Shown: positions 1 through 7,331 of the stretch, piece by piece
Numbering within the stretch: the stretch's first letter is position 1
Layout: every line of letters starts with the position of its first letter
From: JAICUY01 sp038250515
GTDB taxonomy: Bacteria > Chloroflexota > Limnocylindria > QHBO01
Reading direction: 5' to 3'
Length of the DNA stretch: 26,654 nt
Assembly: GCA_038250515.1 (NCBI GenBank)
Contig: JBBSCG010000028.1
Span: 1 to 26,654 of the forward strand
Position numbers and translations under genes: made by a program
Notes under the pieces: generated by a model
Told to the model about the DNA's origin: nothing
The model's database searches: none
Seen by the model: the letters and a program-made list of their open reading frames with translations, nothing else

Positions 1-18
1 CATCAGCGGGAGGATCAC

Positions 19-996
19 ATGAGGCGATTACCAATCGGCATTGCGATGGCCATGGTGGCCATGCTTGCCTTCACGGGGGCTGCATTCGCATGGTCTGCAC
101 CCACGCTCGTCGCGAAGTGCGCCCCGGATGCGGAGCACTACGCATGGACCATCACCCTGCCCACCGAGGCCGACTACAGAATCGAGTGGTCATTCGACCA
201 GAGCACCTGGACCATGACGGACTTCCTCACGTCCGGCGCGCATGACTTCCTGACACCCCAAGGCGGTGACACGCTCTACACTCGTTGGGCGAGCGATCAC
301 GTCAACGGCAAGACTTCGGCGAACGCCAACAAGGAGTTGTGCACTCCTCCGCCGACCCCGACTCCGACTCCCGATCACGACACTGCATCGCTGAACATCA
401 AGAAGATCGACGCGGACAGCGACAATGCGCTCAACGGCGCGGTCTTCAAGATCAAGGGCATCAGCGGTACCTTCAGGAGCGGCAGCGGAACCTGGACGGT
501 CGACGGTCAGAAGGTGCCGGACGGCACCGACCAGGCTGTGACGAAGAAGGGTTTCGTCTGCATCATCGGATTCCCCAAGGACAGCAAGTGGCTGGTCACT
601 GAGATCCAGCCGCCCACTGGCTACGAGCTCGCCGATCCTGCATCTCAGCTGGTAGAGGTCGACGACGACGGTGACTGCGCCAGCCCTGACGTGACCTTCG
701 AGAACCAGGCCACGCCTGAGCAGAGTCAGGAGCCGACTCCGACGCCCACCGCGACGGCGACCCCCACTCCAGAGCAGTCGGTCCAGCCCGGTACGAGCAC
801 TCCGGCGCCGACCAAGTCACCTGAAGGCGGCGTCAAGGGCGCGACCGGGACGCCGGCGCCCAGCACGCCGGACACCTCGATCGATTCGGTCGGGGGCAGC
901 AGCCCCTACCCGATCATGCTGTTCGTCGTGATCCTGTTGGGCTCATTGGGAGGACTCGCGTACGTGAATGTCGAAAGCGCCCGCAAGCGCGGCTGA
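19..996 (+). CDS. SpaA/CnaB-domain surface protein, membrane anchored (copy 1)
   Basis: 325 aa secreted protein of unknown role, probably cell-surface adhesion or structure. An RBS (GGGAGG, 8-13) sits 5 nt before the ATG. Residues 1-24 form a signal peptide (RR, hydrophobic core, AFA cleavage site). Residues 25-108 are a small domain of unrecognised type with Cys34 and Cys108. A PT-rich linker follows, then a SpaA/CnaB prealbumin-like domain at about 123-230. That domain keeps the residues that form intramolecular isopeptide bonds in the family: Lys129 in KKIDAD, Glu195 in VTEIQPPTGY and Asn229 in VTFEN. Cys181 and Cys220 could form a disulfide. Residues 231-295 are a Ser/Thr/Pro stalk, 297-317 a membrane helix, and the end is basic (ARKRG), as in sortase substrates or membrane anchors. 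No LPXTG motif is present. The downstream gene is a paralogue. Domain call is firm; function is inferred. Confidence 0.85.
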   Translation: MRRLPIGIAMAMVAMLAFTGAAFAWSAPTLVAKCAPDAEHYAWTITLPTEADYRIEWSFDQSTWTMTDFLTSGAHDFLTPQGGDTLYTRWASDHVNGKTSANANKELCTPPPTPTPTPDHDTASLNIKKIDADSDNALNGAVFKIKGISGTFRSGSGTWTVDGQKVPDGTDQAVTKKGFVCIIGFPKDSKWLVTEIQPPTGYELADPASQLVEVDDDGDCASPDVTFENQATPEQSQEPTPTPTATATPTPEQSVQPGTSTPAPTKSPEGGVKGATGTPAPSTPDTSIDSVGGSSPYPIMLFVVILLGSLGGLAYVNVESARKRG

Positions 997-1024
997 ACCT
1001 CCGGCAAGCGCCGGACTGCCCATA

Positions 1025-1057
1025 AAGGAGGCCCTCGAACGACTCGAGGGTCTCCTT
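1025..1057 (+). terminator. 14-bp stem-loop after surface-protein copy 1
   Basis: AAGGAGGCCCTCGA (1025-1038) pairs with TCGAGGGTCTCCTT (1044-1057) with one G.T pair and a 5-nt loop. It lies 29 nt after the stop codon at 996. There is no T-run, so it may be a weak terminator or an RNA-stability hairpin. A second, mutually exclusive stem (1054-1060 with 1066-1072) shares its 3' arm. Confidence 0.6.
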
Positions 1058-1115
1058 CGCACATCGCGAAGGAGTGAGTCCGCGACGGCTTCCAATCCGG
1101 GCTCCGAAGAACGTA

Positions 1116-1143
1116 TGGACCTCGCAGCCGCCGACGGTACTAT
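1116..1143 (+). promoter_or_regulatory. Possible promoter for surface-protein copy 2
   Basis: TGGACC (1116-1121) and TACTAT (1138-1143) are separated by 16 nt, a plausible -35/-10 pair. The start of transcription would be near 1150, giving a leader of about 90 nt before the GTG at 1243. The -35 match is modest. Confidence 0.35.
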
Positions 1144-1242
1144 GCAGTGTGGTACTTGAGCGCTATCCTCCCGCATAGTCGCCTCCACCGACCGGCACTG
1201 AGCTGGGGGAACACCTGGAGGGCTAGAACCAAGGAGACCGGA

Positions 1243-2004
1243 GTGAACCGCTCCCCGAACACATCGGTCCGAGGATTGGATCTCGGAAGAACGATTCTCA
1301 TCGTCGTGAGCCTCGCTGCGCTGCTCGTTTCTCTGCTCGCAGTGGTCCGGCCGGTATCGGCCCAGCATGGCCAGGGCGATACCGCGTCGCTGAACATCAA
1401 GAAGATCGATGCCGACACGGGTCGCACGCTCAACGGGGCCGTTTTCAGGATCACGGGCATCGGCGGCACATTCGAGAGCGGCAGCGGCACCTGGGACGTC
1501 AACGGGAACCACATTCCCGACGGCACCAGCCAGGCCGTCACCAATGAGGGCTTCGTCTGCATCATCGGGTTCCCGAAGGACACCTTCTGGACGGTCACCG
1601 AGATCGAGCCACCGACCGACTATCAGGGTGCCGATCCCGCCTCACAACTGGTCGAGGTCGACGACGACGGCGACTGCGCCAGTCCGGACGTGAACTTCGA
1701 GAACGCCCAGGAATCTGCACAGCCCACGCCGACGCAGAGCGAGGCGGCGAGTCAGACCTCAACGGCTACTCCGACCACGGAACAGTCGGTCAGCCCGGCA
1801 ACCGGTACGCCGGCACCGAGCAACTCGCCCGAAGGCGGAGTGAAGGGCGCGACCGGCACGCCGGGCGTGAGCCAGCCTGATACGGCGATCGGGTCGCTTG
1901 CGAGTGACAACCCTGCCCCGACTCTTGCGTTCGTCCTGATCCTGCTCCTCTCCCTCGGTGGGCTCGCCTACCTCAACGTCGGGAGCGCTCGCCGACGCAG
2001 TTGA
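1243..2004 (+). CDS. SpaA/CnaB-domain surface protein, membrane anchored (copy 2)
   Basis: 253 aa paralogue of the preceding gene. I chose the GTG at 1243 because AAGGAG (1231-1236) sits 6 nt upstream; an in-frame ATG at 1147 would add 32 residues that do not look like a signal peptide. Residues 1-40 are a long signal peptide (hydrophobic 17-35, cleavage near VSA-Q). It lacks the extra N-terminal domain of copy 1, so the mature protein starts almost directly with the SpaA/CnaB domain (about 48-155). Lys54, Glu120 and Asn154 occupy the isopeptide positions, and Cys106 and Cys145 match the Cys pair of copy 1. A Ser/Thr-rich stalk, a membrane helix (227-245) and a basic end (ARRRS) follow. The segment SPEGGVKGATGTP and a PDT[A/S]I motif are shared with copy 1. 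A role as a cell-surface stalk or pilin-like protein is inference. Confidence 0.85.
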   Translation: MNRSPNTSVRGLDLGRTILIVVSLAALLVSLLAVVRPVSAQHGQGDTASLNIKKIDADTGRTLNGAVFRITGIGGTFESGSGTWDVNGNHIPDGTSQAVTNEGFVCIIGFPKDTFWTVTEIEPPTDYQGADPASQLVEVDDDGDCASPDVNFENAQESAQPTPTQSEAASQTSTATPTTEQSVSPATGTPAPSNSPEGGVKGATGTPGVSQPDTAIGSLASDNPAPTLAFVLILLLSLGGLAYLNVGSARRRS

Positions 2005-2040
2005 CAACAGCCAGCGATTGCAAGGCCGCCAGCTCCTTGA

Positions 2041-2077
2041 ACCCGAGGCCCCCGGATCCGATCCGGGGGCCTCGGGT
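2041..2077. terminator. Strong 17-bp hairpin between convergent genes
   Basis: Positions 2041-2057 pair perfectly with 2061-2077 around a 3-nt CCG loop, a GC-rich stem followed on the plus strand by TGT. It lies 36 nt after the surface-protein stop and 51 nt beyond the convergent kbl stop, so it can end transcription from both sides. The T-run is poor. Confidence 0.8.
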
Positions 2078-2128
2078 TGTGTCCGGCCACTGAACGTACC
2101 GTCGAGCTGACGGTGAGAGCCAGCTTGG

Positions 2129-3340
2129 CTAGATCAATGCGAGCTCGCGACCCACCTTCTCGAAGGCGGACAGGCACGTCTGTAGCTCCTCACGCGTGTG
2201 CCCGGCGGTGACAATGGTGCGTACACGCGACAGATCCTCCGGGACGGTCGGGAAGCCAATCCCCTGCGCGAACACCCCCTCCTCGAACAATCGGTCGGAG
2301 AGCTTCATGGCGACCGATCCCGTGCCGGCAATAACCGGCGTGATTGGCGTATCCGAATGCCCGATATTGAAGCCGAGCCTCGCCAGCCCGTCCTTGAAGA
2401 AGCGGGCGTTGTCCCACAGTCGCTCGATGAGCTCAGGCTCCGTCTCGAGCACGTCGATCGCGGCGATACAGGCCGCCGCCACCGCCGGCGGTGCAGAGGT
2501 CGAGAACAGGAACGGCCGCGCTCGGTGCTCGAGCACGGTCCGCAACGACTGGCTCCCTGCGACATAGCCGCCCAGCACGCCGATCGCCTTGGAGAGCGTC
2601 CCGACCTGGACCTGCACACGGCCATGGAGCCCGAAATGATCGACCGTGCCACGACCGTTACGGCCCAACACGCCCGAGCCGTGGGCATCGTCGACGTAGA
2701 CGACCGCATCGGCTTCTTCAGCCGCCTCGACGATCTCAGGCAGCCTGGCGATGTCGCCGTCCATGCTGAAAACGCCATCGGTCAGCAGCAGGATCGTTCG
2801 ATCGGCGCCACCGGGCGCCGCGCGGAGATCGCGAAGGATGGTGCGCATCGCTTCCATGTCGCCGTGAGGGAAGACCTTGCGCTCGGCCTTGGCCAGTCGG
2901 ATCCCGTCGATGATGCTCGCGTGGTTCAGCGCATCGGACACGATGACCGCGCCCTCGGGCGCCAGGATGGGAATCACGCCGGTGTTGCAGGTGAAGCCCG
3001 ACGGGAAGGTGAGCGTTGCCTCCACCTGCTTGAACTCGGCCAGGCGCGCCTCGAGCTGCTCGTGCAGCGTCATTGTCCCCGCGATGGTGCGCACCGCGCC
3101 CGAACCCGCGCCGTATTCGTCGACCGCACGGCGTGCGGCCCCCATCAGCCTGGGGTGCGTGTTCAGGCCCAGGTAGTTGTTGCTCGAGAGAGTGATGACC
3201 TCCTTGCCGTCGACGATGCAGCGGCTCTTCTGCTCGCTCTGGATCACACGCAGACGCCGGAAGATGCCCTTCGCCTTGAGGTCCTCGATCTCAGCGTCCA
3301 GAAAGGCGAGCGGGTTGCGAGCGCGTGCCGGCGCAGTCAT
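2129..3340 (-). CDS. kbl: Glycine C-acetyltransferase (2-amino-3-ketobutyrate CoA ligase)
   Basis: 403 aa, the normal length for this cytosolic PLP enzyme, which splits 2-amino-3-ketobutyrate with CoA into glycine and acetyl-CoA. It belongs to the alpha-oxoamine synthase family. Visible features are the N-terminal SSNNYLGL segment (52-59), the GAGSGAVRTIAGT substrate and PLP region (77-89), the DDAH aspartate and histidine (217-220) and the PLP lysine Lys251 in GTLSKAIG. A GAGGAG ribosome site (3348-3353) lies 7 nt before the ATG. It is the last gene of the minus-strand run behind tdh (60 nt gap), which makes the substrate, so the assignment over 8-amino-7-oxononanoate synthase rests on both motifs and context. 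Confidence 0.93.
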   Translation of the reverse strand: MTAPARARNPLAFLDAEIEDLKAKGIFRRLRVIQSEQKSRCIVDGKEVITLSSNNYLGLNTHPRLMGAARRAVDEYGAGSGAVRTIAGTMTLHEQLEARLAEFKQVEATLTFPSGFTCNTGVIPILAPEGAVIVSDALNHASIIDGIRLAKAERKVFPHGDMEAMRTILRDLRAAPGGADRTILLLTDGVFSMDGDIARLPEIVEAAEEADAVVYVDDAHGSGVLGRNGRGTVDHFGLHGRVQVQVGTLSKAIGVLGGYVAGSQSLRTVLEHRARPFLFSTSAPPAVAAACIAAIDVLETEPELIERLWDNARFFKDGLARLGFNIGHSDTPITPVIAGTGSVAMKLSDRLFEEGVFAQGIGFPTVPEDLSRVRTIVTAGHTREELQTCLSAFEKVGRELALI

Positions 3341-3400
3341 CGGTTCATCTCCTCAAGCGAACAAGCGTGCATTGTCGTGCATGGAGCGGCCAGATTCAGC

Positions 3401-4450
3401 CTAGGGCAGCAGCACAACCTTTCCTGCGTGCCGTGAAGCGATCAGGTCAAAGCCGCGCTGCCAGTCGGCGAGATCAAGACGATGGGTGATGATGGGCGTC
3501 ACGTCGAGCGCGCCCGAGCGCAGCAGCGCCTGCGTGCGCTCCCAGGTGTCGTAGATGCGGCGGCCGTAGATGCCGTAGAGGCGCAGGCCGCGCTGGATGA
3601 CGTCATCGGAGAGGTCAACGATAACCGGCTCGCCGAAGATGCCGAGCAGGCTGACCCGACCGCCGCGTGTCACGAACTTGAACGCCTGGGTCAGTGCCGG
3701 CGCGGCGCCGCTCATCTCGAGCAGGACGTCGACGCCGTCGCCGCCGGTGGCGCCAAGCACCTGCTCGACGAGGTCGGCCGCGCGCGCGTCGAGCACCAGG
3801 TCGGCACCCATCCGCTCAGCCAGCTCCCGCCGGTACGGCTCGGTGTCTGTCGCGATCACGAGGCTCGCTCCGGCGGCCTTGGCGACGCCAACCGACAGCA
3901 GGCCGATCGGGCCGCAGCCGGTCACCGCCACGCTGCGCCCTTCGATCGGCTCGACGAACGCGGCGTGCACGGCGTTGCCCATGGGCTCCTGGAGCGCCAC
4001 GACCGCCGGATCGAGGCCGTTCGACTCGATGGCGTTGGTCTCGGGGACCACCACATATTCGGCGAAGCCGCCGTCGACGTGCGCGCCGATGACCTTCAGG
4101 TTGCGGCACAGGTGCATGTTGCCGGCGCGGCACTGCGCACAGGTCCAATCGACGATGTGGCTCTCGACCCCGACCAGGTCACCTTCGCGAACGCGCGTCA
4201 CCCCAACGCCCGAGCCGACGACGCGTCCGGCCAGCTCGTGGCCGAGCACAATCGGCGGTGTGAGCACCTCCTGCGCCCATGGGTCCCAGCTGAAGAGGTG
4301 GTAGTCCGTGCCGCAGATCGAGGCTGCCTCCATGTGCAGCAGCACCTCGCCCGGACCGGGCATGGGAATCGGTCGCTGGATCAGCTCGGCGCCAGGCTCG
4401 GGACGCGTCTTGGCCAGGGCGCGCATGGTCCTGGTGGCCGTGACGCTCAT
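3401..4450 (-). CDS. tdh: L-threonine 3-dehydrogenase, zinc MDR family
   Basis: 349 aa medium-chain dehydrogenase that oxidises L-threonine to 2-amino-3-ketobutyrate with NAD+. The catalytic zinc site is seen as Cys46 (ICGTD) with His71-Glu72 (GHE). The nucleotide fold is GCGPIGLL at about 178-185, with an acidic residue (Asp202 in TDTEP) at the NAD-selecting strand end. The structural zinc lobe is altered: alignment with the usual four-Cys lobe puts Asp101 in place of the first Cys, with Cys104, Cys107 and Cys115 kept. A similar acidic replacement (Glu98) is known in Sulfolobus alcohol dehydrogenase. The ATG overlaps the stop of the upstream hydrolase gene (4447-4450), and kbl follows, so the pathway assignment is strong. 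A polyol dehydrogenase is the main alternative. Confidence 0.9.
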   Translation of the reverse strand: MSVTATRTMRALAKTRPEPGAELIQRPIPMPGPGEVLLHMEAASICGTDYHLFSWDPWAQEVLTPPIVLGHELAGRVVGSGVGVTRVREGDLVGVESHIVDWTCAQCRAGNMHLCRNLKVIGAHVDGGFAEYVVVPETNAIESNGLDPAVVALQEPMGNAVHAAFVEPIEGRSVAVTGCGPIGLLSVGVAKAAGASLVIATDTEPYRRELAERMGADLVLDARAADLVEQVLGATGGDGVDVLLEMSGAAPALTQAFKFVTRGGRVSLLGIFGEPVIVDLSDDVIQRGLRLYGIYGRRIYDTWERTQALLRSGALDVTPIITHRLDLADWQRGFDLIASRHAGKVVLLP

Positions 4451-5322
4451 GCGGTCACGCCGCTCAACCAGCCGACGCCGGCCGCGGCGGCATGGTCATC
4501 GGTCCTTGGAAGTTCGTCCACCACGACATTCTCCAGTACGCCGATGCCCTCGATCTCGCAACGGAGCACATCCCCGTCGTGCAGGTAGCGTGGGGGATCC
4601 TGGTAATGCCCCACGCCGGCGGGTGTGCCGGTGGAAACGATATCGCCCGGCTCGAGGGTAAGGCTGCGGCTGGCGAAGGCGACCAGCGTTGCGACGTCGA
4701 AGATCATCTCCGCCGAGCTGCTCTCCTGCCAGACCTCGCCGTTGACGCTCGAGCGCATGCGCAGCGACTGCGGGTCCGCCATCTCATCCGCCGTCACGAC
4801 GACCGGACCGATGGGCGCAAACCCATCGCTGCCCTTGGCGCGCAGCCACTGTCGATCCTCGCGCTGGAGGTCGCGCATGGTGATGTCGTTGAGGATCGTG
4901 TAGCCGAAGACGTGCTGCAGCGCTTCCTCTGGACCGATGCCGCTCGCCCGTCGTCGGATCACCACGGCCAGCTCGCACTCCAGGTCCAGCTGCTCGGTCG
5001 CACGCGGACGTCGCACAGCCGCTCCCGAGTGGTTGATCGCATTGGCGAACTTGGCAAAGAGCATCGGGTAGGCCGGTGGCGCGATGCTCTGCTCGCGGCA
5101 GTGGTCGTGGTAGTTGAGACCGACGCAGATGATCTTGCCGGGCCGGCCGATCGGCGCCCGCAGCTCGACGGTCGCCGGATCGATCGTCTCGCCGTGTGCC
5201 TCGGGCAGACCGCGCCGCAGGAAGGTGGCGACGTCGCCGGGCCCCAGGTCGACGATGCCCGCATCGGTCAGGCGCCCAAGGTGAGTGGTGCCGCCAGGTG
5301 CCTTAAAGGCGAGCAGCTTCAT
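4447..5322 (-). CDS. Fumarylacetoacetate hydrolase (FAH) family protein
   Basis: 291 aa, with the short N-terminal region and C-terminal catalytic domain usual for the COG0179 group. These cytosolic enzymes cleave or decarboxylate acylpyruvates and related 2-keto acids with Mg2+ or Mn2+. Metal ligands are visible as Glu115 and Glu117 (LDLECELAV) and Asp146 (ILNDITMRD), and the active-site lysine is probably Lys163 in AKGSDGFAPIGP. The STGTPAGVG motif near residue 230 is typical. It starts 4 nt after the upstream membrane-protein gene and overlaps tdh by 4 nt, so it is translated with threonine-breakdown genes. The substrate cannot be read from sequence; clearing an oxo-acid side product of that route is only a guess. 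Confidence 0.88.
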   Translation of the reverse strand: MKLLAFKAPGGTTHLGRLTDAGIVDLGPGDVATFLRRGLPEAHGETIDPATVELRAPIGRPGKIICVGLNYHDHCREQSIAPPAYPMLFAKFANAINHSGAAVRRPRATEQLDLECELAVVIRRRASGIGPEEALQHVFGYTILNDITMRDLQREDRQWLRAKGSDGFAPIGPVVVTADEMADPQSLRMRSSVNGEVWQESSSAEMIFDVATLVAFASRSLTLEPGDIVSTGTPAGVGHYQDPPRYLHDGDVLRCEIEGIGVLENVVVDELPRTDDHAAAAGVGWLSGVTA

Positions 5323-5326
5323 CCGG

Positions 5327-5740
5327 TCAGTCCTCGCTGAAGTAGGCGCGCGCCGCGGGACGCAGCAGCAGCACGATCAGCACGATGCTGATCACCACGC
5401 CGATCGGCACGAACAGAATCGCCCAGCCCAGCGCGGCGGCGGACGGCATGCGCAGCAGTGCCGGCGGCAGGCCTGCCAGGATCGGGACCGCCAGGGCCGA
5501 GATACCGATCGCGAACCGATGCGCGATGCGCTTCCGCTGCAACGCCACGGTGATGCCGAACAGCACGGCCGCCAGCTCCAGCATCATGAAGATGCCCAAC
5601 AGCGAGAACGGTGCCTTCGCGCTGAAGTCGACGAACGCGACGATGCGTCCCAGCAGCAGGCCGGTGCCGGCGAGCAGCGCAAAGGCCCACCCGAACCAGA
5701 GCAGGACGCCGATCGGGGTCTGCTCAGAGGCGTCGTTCAT
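5327..5740 (-). CDS. Small four-helix membrane protein, first gene of tdh-kbl operon
   Basis: 137 aa, not assigned to a family. Four hydrophobic helices are seen at about 11-34, 46-67, 76-95 and 102-127, with basic residues between helices 2 and 3 (QRKRIAHR). I chose the ATG at 5740: a GTG at 5791 would extend across the divergent promoter, while a TACGAT box ends exactly 6 nt before this ATG, as in a leaderless transcript. The AGGAG touching the ATG is too close to serve as an RBS. The FAH gene begins 4 nt after the stop. It may be a transporter accessory or unrelated membrane protein; function unknown. Confidence 0.75.
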   Translation of the reverse strand: MNDASEQTPIGVLLWFGWAFALLAGTGLLLGRIVAFVDFSAKAPFSLLGIFMMLELAAVLFGITVALQRKRIAHRFAIGISALAVPILAGLPPALLRMPSAAALGWAILFVPIGVVISIVLIVLLLRPAARAYFSED

Positions 5741-5746
5741 CTCCTG

Positions 5747-5752
5747 ATCGTA
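5747..5752 (-). promoter_or_regulatory. Leaderless -10 box for the minus-strand operon
   Basis: TACGAT on the minus strand, 6 nt before the ATG at 5740, so the transcript would begin at the A of the start codon. It is back-to-back with the plus-strand box at 5761-5766. Confidence 0.6.
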
Positions 5753-5760
5753 CCGCGGCC

Positions 5761-5766
5761 TACCAT
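5761..5766 (+). promoter_or_regulatory. Leaderless -10 box for the histidine kinase operon
   Basis: TACCAT, 7 nt before the GTG at 5774. Only 8 nt (CCGCGGCC) separate it from the opposite-strand -10 box, so the two polymerases cannot bind together. Confidence 0.6.
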
Positions 5767-5773
5767 TGCGAGC

Positions 5774-7315
5774 GTGGAATGGCTGGCGCACCTGTTCGAG
5801 ACGAATCGGATCATCGTGCTCTCGGTCTACGGGCAGGTCTTCTTCATCACCGGGCTGGCGATCGCGCTGCAGTCACGCAAACGTAGCGAGCTGGCGCTGG
5901 CCAGGACGCTCCCCTGGCTGGCGGCCTTCGGCATGGTGCATGGCTTCGTCGAGTGGGGCTACCTGTTCATCCCGATCCAGTCCGGCTTCCTCCCGGCGCC
6001 GCTGATCCATGCCCTGCTGGTCGCGCAACTGGCATTGAAGGGCCTCTCCTACGCGCTGCTGCTGCAGTTCGGCGCCGAGCTGCTGCTCAGCACTCGTGAC
6101 CGAGGAGGGCTGGCGCCGCGCGACGACGGCCCGTTCGGCCAGCCATGGCTGCGGCTCGTCCCGAGCGCCGCGCTGGTCCTGTGGGCACTGGGAACCGTAG
6201 CGCTTTCGATCCACGCCGCCGGCTTCGTGCCGAGCGCGCAGCCGTGGCTCAACGCCGGCCAGATCGACCGTGCGCTGGCTGTCGTCGGGGCACCGCTGGC
6301 GGTCGGCGACGTCCTCAGCCGCTACATGCTGGCGCTCCCGGCGGTCGCGAGCGTCATGATCGGGCTGTGGCGCAGCGCGGCGGCGCTCGGCCCGCTGGCC
6401 CGACCACCGATCGGCGGTGCGCTGCGCCTCGCCACGGTCGCCTTCGGCGTGTATGCCGTGCTGGCGGGGCTGATCGGCATGCCGGCACCCTTCCCGCCGG
6501 CATCGGTTCTGAACAGCTCGACCGTGCTGGACACGCTCGGCATCCCCATCGAGGTCCTGCGCTCGGCGGCCGGACTGGTGATCGCCATTGCGGTGGTCCG
6601 GGCATTGGAGCTGTTCGAGCACGAGACGGATCGCGCGCTCGCCGCCGCCCGCCGTCATGAGCTGCTGCTATGGGAGCGCGAGCGCATCGGGCGCGACCTG
6701 CATGACGGCATCATCCAGTCGATCTACGCAGTCGGGCTGCACGTCGAGGAGGCATCGGCCAGCCTCGACGAGCCGGCCGAGGCTGCGGCGCCGGAGGCTG
6801 GCCGGGCACGGATGCGCACGGTCATGGAGGAGCTGAACCGGATCACCGGCGACATCCGCGCCTACATCTTCGACCTGCGGACGACGTCACTCGATACGCT
6901 CGACGCGGAAGAGATCGTCGCGAGCGTCGCCGAGGAGCTGCGTGCCAACACGCTGGTGGAGCTCGACCTGCGCGTCGAGGGCGACTACCGGCCGCGCCTC
7001 ACGCTCGAGCAGGCAGAGCAGCTGCGGCACATCACGCAGGAGGCATTCAGCAACGTGCTGCGTCACGCGCGCGCTCAGCACGTCGAGGTGGTGCTGCGCT
7101 GCACGCGGCGCCGATTCACGCTGGGCATTCGTGACGATGGCGTTGGGTACGATCCGACAGCCACACGCGGTGCGCGGCGTGGCCGGACGCAGGGGCTGAC
7201 CAACATGCGCCGCCGGGCGGAGATCCTGGGGGCGGAGCTGGAAACGAGAAGCGCTTTCGGGCAGGGCACGGCACTCTCCCTTACCATGCCCGTGTCCTCC
7301 AGTCGCCGAGCCTGA
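5774..7315 (+). CDS. Membrane sensor histidine kinase (HisKA_3 / NarL-partner type)
   Basis: 513 aa. The GTG at 5774 is chosen because the frame upstream lies over the divergent gene and a TACCAT box ends 7 nt before it. Residues 1-280 hold about seven hydrophobic segments (for example 14-32, 77-100, 130-150, 172-198, 215-237, 262-280), an integral-membrane sensor of unrecognised type. Then comes the dimerisation and phosphoacceptor helix with His310 (ERIGRDLHDGIIQSIYAVG), and the ATPase domain with the N box (TQEAFSNVLRHA, 421-432), G1 box (DDGVGYD, 454-460) and a GLTNMRRRAEILG segment (474-486). The HisKA_3 form pairs with LuxR-type regulators, and such a regulator follows 16 nt downstream. 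The signal is unknown. Confidence 0.92.
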   Translation: MEWLAHLFETNRIIVLSVYGQVFFITGLAIALQSRKRSELALARTLPWLAAFGMVHGFVEWGYLFIPIQSGFLPAPLIHALLVAQLALKGLSYALLLQFGAELLLSTRDRGGLAPRDDGPFGQPWLRLVPSAALVLWALGTVALSIHAAGFVPSAQPWLNAGQIDRALAVVGAPLAVGDVLSRYMLALPAVASVMIGLWRSAAALGPLARPPIGGALRLATVAFGVYAVLAGLIGMPAPFPPASVLNSSTVLDTLGIPIEVLRSAAGLVIAIAVVRALELFEHETDRALAAARRHELLLWERERIGRDLHDGIIQSIYAVGLHVEEASASLDEPAEAAAPEAGRARMRTVMEELNRITGDIRAYIFDLRTTSLDTLDAEEIVASVAEELRANTLVELDLRVEGDYRPRLTLEQAEQLRHITQEAFSNVLRHARAQHVEVVLRCTRRRFTLGIRDDGVGYDPTATRGARRGRTQGLTNMRRRAEILGAELETRSAFGQGTALSLTMPVSSSRRA

Positions 7316-7331
7316 CCAGCCCCGAGTAACG

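Noticed and set aside
968..1159. Short open frame after surface-protein copy 1
   Set aside because: It overlaps the end of copy 1 and the hairpin, lacks a ribosome site, and has a low-complexity translation.
1147..1242. Upstream ATG for surface-protein copy 2
   Set aside because: No ribosome site precedes it, while AAGGAG is well placed for the GTG at 1243, which opens directly into a signal peptide.
2198..3436. Long open frame on the plus strand opposite kbl
   Set aside because: It runs antisense over a clear kbl gene and its translation is Arg/Ala/His-rich without any domain; high GC makes such shadow frames common.
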